13,547 nt of DNA from Cardiobacteriales bacterium (GTDB lineage: Bacteria; Pseudomonadota; Gammaproteobacteria; Cardiobacteriales; Wohlfahrtiimonadaceae): contig JASLFR010000063.1 in the NCBI GenBank assembly GCA_030150565.1, forward strand, positions 1-13,547, given 5' to 3'. Position numbers and translations under genes: made by a program. Of this stretch, positions 1 through 5,383 are shown in pieces (the stretch's first letter is position 1; each line of letters begins with the position of its first letter). The notes beneath the pieces are model-generated. The model made no database searches. It saw only the letters and a program-made list of their open reading frames with translations, and was not told the origin of the DNA.

Positions 1-914
1 ATCTGCCCATCTAAAGAGTGGGTTAAGATAATACTTGCAAGATAGGGGATCTCTATCGAAAAGTGGGTCTTCTCCCCCTCTTGATCAGGAAAGCCAATAA
101 GAATAAGAGGGGTACTCTCTCCCTCCTCTACCTGATCCCAATGCCCCTCTATCGCCGCTAACTTGTGTGGCTGATGCTCAAGAACGTTGAGCCCATGGAA
201 ATCCCCCACTACTACCTGCGCAATAGAGAAGATAATGAGGGATGTAAGAGCGATCTTCTGCATCGTCATAATCGCTTCAGTACGATGCCCCTTTAAAAGA
301 TGCCACGCAGCCACCGCTAAAATAATGAGTGACGTTGTATTGAATGTTGCAATCAACATATGTGCCAGCCGAATCGGAAGTGAAGGATTAAAGATCACCG
401 CCCACCAATCGACAGGAACAGCGACACCATCAATAATCTCAACGCCTGCTGGCGTCTGCATCCAACTATTAGAGACTATAATCCAAAATGCAGAGGAGAA
501 GGTGCCAAGCGCCACCATTAAGGTTGCAAAGAAGTGAAGTTTCTCCCCCACCCGTTTACGCCCAAAGAGCATCACCCCAAGGAAGCCTGCTTCTAAAAAG
601 AAAGCCGTTAATACTTCATAGGTTAGAAGAGGCCCTGTTACAGCACCTGCAAATTTAGAGAACTCACTCCAATTGGTGCCAAACTGATACGCCATTACGA
701 CGCCAGAGACGACCCCCATTCCAAATGCTACTGCAAAAAATTTTACCCAATACTCATACAGCTCCATATAGTAGGCCTTACGCGTCTTGAGCCATAACCC
801 CTCCAACAGTGCTAAAAAGAGCGCAAGCCCAATCGTCATTGCTGGAAAGATAATATGAAACGAGATGGTAAAGGCGAACTGTATTCGTGCTAAATCCAGT
901 GCCGCTAAATCCAT
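1..914 (-). CDS. cydA: Cytochrome bd-type quinol oxidase subunit I, CioA-like (partial, N-terminal 304 residues)
   Basis: Membrane subunit of a terminal oxidase that oxidises quinol and reduces O2 to water. The reading frame runs open from an ATG at 914 to the window edge, so the C-terminal third is missing. Translation starts MDLAALDLARIQFAF. Visible key residues are H20 (heme b595 ligand position), E100 and E108 in a YEVLTAFFLEAGF stretch, H185 (heme b558 ligand position), and K251 and E256 in KLAAIEGHW, matching the quinol-site Lys/Glu of E. coli CydA. The motifs YQFGTNW, SNSWMQTP and HGLNVLEHQP look closer to the cyanide-insensitive CioA group than to E. coli CydA; this is from memory, not a search. 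The start is supported by GGGAG about 6 bases upstream. The gene is divergent from a LysR regulator. The family call is very safe; the Cio subtype is likely. The Q-loop end, third heme ligand and subunit II lie outside the window. Confidence 0.95.
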   Translation of the reverse strand, partial: MDLAALDLARIQFAFTISFHIIFPAMTIGLALFLALLEGLWLKTRKAYYMELYEYWVKFFAVAFGMGVVSGVVMAYQFGTNWSEFSKFAGAVTGPLLTYEVLTAFFLEAGFLGVMLFGRKRVGEKLHFFATLMVALGTFSSAFWIIVSNSWMQTPAGVEIIDGVAVPVDWWAVIFNPSLPIRLAHMLIATFNTTSLIILAVAAWHLLKGHRTEAIMTMQKIALTSLIIFSIAQVVVGDFHGLNVLEHQPHKLAAIEGHWDQVEEGESTPLILIGFPDQEGEKTHFSIEIPYLASIILTHSLDGQ

Positions 915-1190
915 AAGATGCTCCCAATATAGAAAAAAAGAATTGGCGAAAATGGGATACACTTCGCCATCCACTATGAGCAGAATCAAATACTTAATTG
1001 ATAAATATTTTAAGAAATGATCACTCCCTGCTCCTTCATCATGGTAACAAATGGAGTTTTTTTGAGATAATAGTGAATATTTAGCGCTTCCATAACCAAT
1101 TAGCATGCGCATTTACAATTGAGGCAGACTCTTTACAAATCGAGTCCTATAATGTGAGCAGGCATCTGTTGAGCTGTTATAGGAGCATAT
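915..1190. promoter_or_regulatory. Divergent intergenic region between cydA/cioA and the lysR gene
   Basis: This is a 276-bp AT-rich stretch with no credible gene. On the plus strand, a perfect TATAAT at 1148-1153 lies about 38 bases upstream of the lysR ATG; the -35 position (about 1125-1130) is poor, as in an activator-dependent promoter. TTTACAA occurs twice in direct orientation (1112-1118 and 1132-1138), 20 bp apart or two helical turns, just upstream of the -10. Further left, ATCAA (985-989) and TTGAT (998-1002) form a small inverted repeat, and the latter resembles half of an FNR/ANR box. I could not fix the cydA promoter. LysR-type proteins commonly bind such divergent regions, so control of cydA by the neighbour is possible but unproven. 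Confidence 0.5.
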
Positions 1191-2087
1191 ATGGAACCTC
1201 GCCAATTACACTACTTCATTACGATTGCTGAACTTGGGAGCTTCGCCGCTGCATCTCGTGCGCTCCATATCACTCAACCTGCGTTAACACGGCAGATGCA
1301 AAATTTAGAAGAGGATCTTGGAGCTCAACTCTTCACTCGCCACTCAAGAGGAGTTCAACTCACCCATTCAGGAGCGCTCTTTTATGATGATGCTCGAGCG
1401 ATTATCCAAAAAATAGAGAATGCTAAAAATCATCTTATGCGCGCCAATCGAGGAGAGCTTGGAGGGTTAAAAATTGCGGTAACACCACAACATCTTTGGC
1501 TCTGTGAAGTGCAGCAACATCTCTCCAATTTTCGTAAATATTATCCCGATATCGCGCTCAATCTCTCCACGATGCATTCACGTCATCAACTGATGGCGCT
1601 ACGCAGAGCAGAACTTGATGTAGGTTTTCTCTTCATGCGCCCAAAAGAGGATTCTGAACTGGATGGAAAAGTGATCTATCGTGAGCGCATTCTTCTTGCA
1701 GTTCATGAAAACTCCCCTTTTGCCCATCAACCACCCGAATCGCTCCACGCTCTAGAGGAGGAGGCTTTTATCTGGTCCCCCAAAAAAGGCTCACACCACC
1801 TCTATAATCGGGTGACTGAGGCGCTCGCTGATCACAATTTTTTCCCTACCGTGCAACATCAAGCAAATAATTATGATGCAATGTTAACGCTTGTAGCTGC
1901 AGGATGTGGTTATACCTTTGTGCCAGAGATCGCTCGTTCCCGAAATTTTCAAAATATCTACTTTCATGAGCTGCCTGAATTGAAGATTACTCTCGATCTT
2001 GAGCTTGTATGGCGTAAGGATAATCATAATCCTTGCCTACCGCAGATGATTCGCAACTATCCATTGCAATTTAAGCGGCTGCGTTAA
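1191..2087 (+). CDS. LysR-family transcriptional regulator
   Basis: A 298-residue LTTR, the usual length for the family. Residues 1-60 form the winged helix-turn-helix: the LHYFITIAELGSFAAASRAL opening, then HITQPALTRQMQNLEEDLGA and LFTRHSRGVQLTHSG, the standard LysR signature with the recognition helix around residues 28-37. A linker helix follows to about 88, then a periplasmic-binding-protein-like effector domain (about 90-298, beginning LGGLKIAVTP). The effector half has the general look of the BenM/CatM/HcaR group, but I cannot name its ligand. The ATG at 1191 has GGAG about 8 bases upstream and a TATAAT at 1148-1153. The gene is divergent from cydA, the obvious first candidate target; that link rests only on position. 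No symbol is assigned because several unrelated LTTRs share these features. Confidence 0.93.
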   Translation: MEPRQLHYFITIAELGSFAAASRALHITQPALTRQMQNLEEDLGAQLFTRHSRGVQLTHSGALFYDDARAIIQKIENAKNHLMRANRGELGGLKIAVTPQHLWLCEVQQHLSNFRKYYPDIALNLSTMHSRHQLMALRRAELDVGFLFMRPKEDSELDGKVIYRERILLAVHENSPFAHQPPESLHALEEEAFIWSPKKGSHHLYNRVTEALADHNFFPTVQHQANNYDAMLTLVAAGCGYTFVPEIARSRNFQNIYFHELPELKITLDLELVWRKDNHNPCLPQMIRNYPLQFKRLR

Positions 2088-2142
2088 TCAAAAGGGAGTA
2101 TCTATATTCGCTCTCACTCTCTACTAAAAATGGAGCAATAAA

Positions 2143-2171
2143 AAAGCCTGTTACTCTTAGTAACAGGCTTT
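2143..2171 (-). terminator. Rho-independent terminator of tRNA-Glu, at the lysR 3' side
   Basis: A 13-bp perfect stem (AAAGCCTGTTACT at 2143-2155, its complement at 2159-2171) closes a CTT loop. Read on the minus strand it is followed by a run of Us (A run 2140-2145 on the plus strand), directly after the tRNA-Glu CCA end. On the plus strand only TTTCT follows, so it would end lysR transcription less well. It could also catch read-through from lpdA. Confidence 0.9.
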
Positions 2172-2177
2172 CTAATG

Positions 2178-2253
2178 TGGCGTCCCTACGGGGATTCGAA
2201 CCCCGGTTGCCGCCGTGAAAGGGCGATGTCCTAGGCCTCTAGACGATAGGGAC
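2178..2253 (-). tRNA. tRNA-Glu (anticodon TTC)
   Basis: A 76-nt tRNA with genomically encoded CCA (2178-2180). The acceptor stem GTCCCTA pairs perfectly with TAGGGAC. The D arm contains TCTAGAGGCC, the anticodon loop is CTTTCAC with TTC at 2219-2217, and the T arm is CGGGG-TTCGAAT-CCCCG. The whole sequence matches bacterial tRNA-Glu closely, reading both GAA and GAG. It lies behind lpdA on the same strand but has its own promoter and terminator. Confidence 0.98.
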
Positions 2254-2295
2254 TTAACCGATCTACCTTTGCTTCGTTGCGCTGGTAGGATTGGT

Positions 2296-2324
2296 ATATT
2301 AGCGATCTACTCTATTTAAGTCAA
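2296..2324 (-). promoter_or_regulatory. Sigma70 promoter of tRNA-Glu
   Basis: On the minus strand, TTGACT (2319-2324) and TAATAT (2296-2301) are separated by exactly 17 bp. Transcription would begin near 2289, leaving a 5' leader of about 35 nt before the mature tRNA. This is the clearest promoter in the window and fits a stable-RNA gene. Confidence 0.85.
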
Positions 2325-2399
2325 ACAGAAAAATCGCTATTTTAGATCAATTAATAATCAACCAGAAACATCTGAGTTAACCCATTGATTTTATCGATA

Positions 2400-3833
2400 T
2401 TATTTACGATTAACCATATGCAGAGCACGCTTATCAACTGCTAGCGCCGCCTCTCTTACAGATTCAGCTAATGTTGGATGAGCATGCATCGTTCGAGCAA
2501 TATCCTCAGCGGTTCCTTCAAATTCGATTACTAAAGCTGCTTCATGAATCAATTCAGATGCTTGAGGACCAATAATATGCATACCTAACAGGCGATCTGT
2601 TGAGGCATCTGCGATAATTTTCACAAAACCGCTAGCACGATCCATCGCTTTTGCACGACCAGAAGCTGCAAAAGTAAACTGCCCAACATTGATATCAAGC
2701 CCCTTTTGACGGCACTCCTCTTCATTCAATCCGATCCACGCAATCTCAGGATCAGTGTAGATTACGGAAGGAATCGCATCATAATTGACCCGTGCATATT
2801 GGCCTGCAATCCGCTCAGCAACGGCGATTCCCTCTTCTGATCCTTTATGAGCAAGCATTAAGCCTCGAACAACATCTCCGATCGCCCAAACACCAGGTAG
2901 ATTAGTCTTACACTCATCATCAACATGAATATGATTACCATCTAAAAGGAGATCGGTTGATGGATCATAAACCCCTTCAGTTACAGGTTTGCGCCCTACA
3001 GCGACCAAGAGATAGTCGAATACCTCATCACGTCGCTCATCATCATCTTCATAAGTGACGTGAACTTTATCCCCCTTCACTTCACTCTCAACCACTACAG
3101 CGCCTACACGGATATCGAGCCCTTGTGCTCGGAACTGCTTCTCAGCTTCCCGCGCAATCGCCTTATCTGCAGTTGGCATAAAGTGATCTAACGCTTCAAA
3201 AATAACCACCTCTGACCCTAAGCGGGACCAGATAGAAGCCATCTCAAGACCAATCACGCCCCCACCAATCACCCCTAACCGTTTAGGAACCTCTTTTAGA
3301 TCGAGCGCCCCTTCAGAATCGAGAATGCGCTCATTATCGATCTCTGCCATTGGAAGATTGATTGGCGTTGAACCTGTAGCGATGACTACATCATCAGCAC
3401 TATATTGGGTGATAGAGTCATCAAATCCTGTCACCTCAACGACACGGTTTGGGAGAAGCTTCCCACTTCCTGCAATGATTTTGACCCCATTTGCTTGGAG
3501 AAGCTGACTAATGCCCCCCGTTAACTCTTTTACCACCTTATCCTTATTTGCGATCATCTTTCCAATATCGATCTGCAAATTATCTACAGAGATTCCGTAG
3601 GTCTCAAAATCATTCTGAGCATTGGCAAAATGGGCAGAAGATTCGAGCAGAGTCTTTGAAGGGATACAGCCAACATTGAGGCACGTTCCCCCTAAAATTG
3701 CCCGATCATCTTCTGAACGCCAACGCTCAACACAAGCAACAGAGAGCCCAAGTTGTGCCGCACGAATCGCACAGACATACCCCGCAGGCCCGCCACCAAT
3801 CACAATTAGATCAAATTTTTCTCTCTCTTCCAT
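2400..3833 (-). CDS. lpdA: Dihydrolipoyl dehydrogenase (E3) of the 2-oxoglutarate dehydrogenase complex
   Basis: FAD-dependent E3 that reoxidises dihydrolipoyl groups on E2 and passes electrons to NAD+. It has 477 residues, against 474 in E. coli. Seen in order: the FAD-binding GGGPAGYVCAIRAAQLG near residues 13-29; the redox disulfide in GGTCLNVGCIPSK (C51, C56); a second Rossmann GGGVIGLEMASIWSRLGSE for NAD; the AIGDVV FAD motif; and the dimer-interface HAHPTLAE with H452 and E457 as the catalytic His-Glu pair. It is the third gene of sucA-sucB-lpdA, starting 17 bp after sucB ends, with AAGAGGA and GAGAAGAGAG purine tracts before the ATG. Its linkage to sucAB suggests a dedicated 2-oxoglutarate dehydrogenase E3, as in the Pseudomonas sucAB-lpd arrangement, though it may also serve pyruvate dehydrogenase. 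No convincing terminator lies between it and tRNA-Glu. Confidence 0.97.
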   Translation of the reverse strand: MEEREKFDLIVIGGGPAGYVCAIRAAQLGLSVACVERWRSEDDRAILGGTCLNVGCIPSKTLLESSAHFANAQNDFETYGISVDNLQIDIGKMIANKDKVVKELTGGISQLLQANGVKIIAGSGKLLPNRVVEVTGFDDSITQYSADDVVIATGSTPINLPMAEIDNERILDSEGALDLKEVPKRLGVIGGGVIGLEMASIWSRLGSEVVIFEALDHFMPTADKAIAREAEKQFRAQGLDIRVGAVVVESEVKGDKVHVTYEDDDERRDEVFDYLLVAVGRKPVTEGVYDPSTDLLLDGNHIHVDDECKTNLPGVWAIGDVVRGLMLAHKGSEEGIAVAERIAGQYARVNYDAIPSVIYTDPEIAWIGLNEEECRQKGLDINVGQFTFAASGRAKAMDRASGFVKIIADASTDRLLGMHIIGPQASELIHEAALVIEFEGTAEDIARTMHAHPTLAESVREAALAVDKRALHMVNRK

Positions 3834-3850
3834 CTCTCTTCTCTTTCCTC

Positions 3851-5368
3851 TTATAGCTCAAGTAACATACGCGCAGGATCTTCAAGCGCCTCTTTAATCG
3901 CTACTAAGAAGGTTACCGCCTCTTTTCCATCAATAATACGGTGATCATATGAGTGCGCAAGATACATCATCGGCGCCGCTACAATCTCACCATTCTCTAC
4001 AATTGGGCGCTCGTATGTACGATGCATACCCAAAATTCCACTCTGCGGCGGATTAATAATTGGTGTGGAGAGCATAGACCCGAAAACACCCCCATTAGTA
4101 ATGGTAAATGTTCCGCCAGTCATCTCTTCAATCGTTAAAGTGCCCTCTTTTGCTTTATTCGCATACTCAATAATCTGCTGCTCAATCTCTGCAAAGCTTA
4201 ACTGATCAGCATCACGAATAATGGGCACAACAAGACCTCGTGGTGAAGAGACTGCGATACCGATATCAAAATAACCGTGATACACAATATCGTTACCATC
4301 AATCGAGGCATTCACAGCGGGATACTTTTTCAACGCCTCCACAGCTGCTTTTACAAAGAAGGACATAAAGCCAAGACGAACGCCATGCTTCTTAGTGAAG
4401 CTCTCTTGATACTGTTTACGAAGCTCCATTACTGCACGCATATTCACCTCATTAAAGGTAGTAAGCATCGCAGTTGTATTGCTCGCTTCTAAGAGACGCT
4501 CAGCAATACGTGCACGTAGACGGGTCATCGGCACTCGCTCCTCTAAGCGCTCTCCTGGTGCGGGAATCGCCGCCTTTTGAGGAGTTTGTAAAGTTGCGGG
4601 CTTAGTCTCAATATTCGCAGCAGGCTCAACACTCTTCTGCTCTGCTAAGTAGCGTTCAATATCCTCTTTGAGATGGCGACCGTTACTTCCTGTTGCTGGA
4701 ATATCCGCTAGATTGAGATTATTCTCCTCAACTAGACGGCGCACAGAAGGGGACATAGGTGCTTCAGAAGTAGTTGCACTATTTGCACTCAAATCGGGTG
4801 AGGGTGTTGTGCTTGGAGCTCCCCCTGGAGAGACGAGCGCAATAATCGTCCCCTCTGTTACATCGCTCCCCTCTTCAACTTTAATCGCAGTAATCGTTCC
4901 GCTGCTCATGGAGGGGACTTCGAGCATCACTTTATCGGTCTCAAGGTCGACTAAATTCTCCCCCTCATTAATAAAATCACCTACTGATTTATGCCATTTT
5001 GCCACTGTCGCATCTGCCACAGACTCAGGCAATACGGGGACTTTAATCGCAATTTCATCAACATTTTCAGAGCCCGCTTCTGCCTCTTCCGCTCCTCTAT
5101 CTTCAGGCTCTTCCGTTGCAGAAGCCTCCGCTCCCTCTTCAATAATCGCGAGTACTGTTCCTTCTGTTACATCTGTGCCCGCCTCAACAAGAATCTCCTT
5201 GATCACTCCCCCTGTAATAGCAGGAACTTCAAGCATCACCTTATCAGTCTCAAGATCGACTAGATTCTCCCCCTCTTGAACAACATCTCCCACCTTTTTG
5301 TGCCATGTTGCTAAGGTCGCATCTGCTACTGATTCTGGTAGAACCGGTACTTTAATCTCTTTACTCAT
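3851..5368 (-). CDS. sucB: Dihydrolipoyllysine succinyltransferase (E2o) with two lipoyl domains
   Basis: Core of the 2-oxoglutarate dehydrogenase complex; it moves the succinyl group from E1o to CoA on a swinging lipoyl arm. Length is 505 residues, about 100 more than E. coli SucB (405), because the N-terminal lipoyl domain is duplicated. Domain 1 is residues 3-79 with lipoyl-lysine K43 in DLETDKVMLEV; domain 2 is residues 106-182 with K146 in the same motif, exactly 103 residues later. Acidic and Ser/Thr/Pro-rich linkers follow each. The E1/E3-binding subunit domain spans about 205-240 (MSPSVRRLVEENNL..GRHLKEDI). The catalytic domain spans about 275-505 and ends with SYDHRIIDGKEA (H476, D480 catalytic). 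The E2o-type lipoyl domain sequence and position between sucA and lpdA favour succinyl over acetyl transferase. The start has AGGAGAGAG just before ATG, 15 bp after sucA. Confidence 0.96.
   Translation of the reverse strand: MSKEIKVPVLPESVADATLATWHKKVGDVVQEGENLVDLETDKVMLEVPAITGGVIKEILVEAGTDVTEGTVLAIIEEGAEASATEEPEDRGAEEAEAGSENVDEIAIKVPVLPESVADATVAKWHKSVGDFINEGENLVDLETDKVMLEVPSMSSGTITAIKVEEGSDVTEGTIIALVSPGGAPSTTPSPDLSANSATTSEAPMSPSVRRLVEENNLNLADIPATGSNGRHLKEDIERYLAEQKSVEPAANIETKPATLQTPQKAAIPAPGERLEERVPMTRLRARIAERLLEASNTTAMLTTFNEVNMRAVMELRKQYQESFTKKHGVRLGFMSFFVKAAVEALKKYPAVNASIDGNDIVYHGYFDIGIAVSSPRGLVVPIIRDADQLSFAEIEQQIIEYANKAKEGTLTIEEMTGGTFTITNGGVFGSMLSTPIINPPQSGILGMHRTYERPIVENGEIVAAPMMYLAHSYDHRIIDGKEAVTFLVAIKEALEDPARMLLEL
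4823..5053 (-). repeat. Second copy of the lipoyl-domain coding repeat in sucB
   Basis: Encodes SucB residues 106-182. It aligns to the copy at 5132-5362 with a constant 309-bp offset. Around the lipoyl-lysine codons (4923-4966 against 5232-5275) I count 40 of 44 identical bases. Divergence is greater toward the N-terminal side of each domain, although the protein stays similar. Confidence 0.9.
5132..5362 (-). repeat. First copy of the lipoyl-domain coding repeat in sucB
   Basis: Encodes SucB residues 3-79, the N-terminal lipoyl domain with K43. It is the partner of the copy at 4823-5053. The two are in-frame tandem domains separated by a linker of about 26 residues rich in Glu and Ala. Confidence 0.9.
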
Positions 5369-5383
5369 CTCTCTCTCCTATAC

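Noticed and set aside
187..537. 116-codon plus-strand open frame at the left end
   Set aside because: It is antisense to the cydA/cioA reading frame, whose heme ligands and quinol-site residues are all visible on the minus strand.
2340..2399. Possible hairpin (ATCAA...TTGAT) after the lpdA stop as a terminator
   Set aside because: The stem is only 5-6 AT-rich base pairs with a long loop and no U-run.
4668..5279. 203-codon plus-strand open frame opposite sucB
   Set aside because: It is antisense to the lipoyl and linker region of a certain gene; its repetitive Ser/Ala/Thr-rich protein is the mirror of the duplicated lipoyl codons, and it has no family resemblance.
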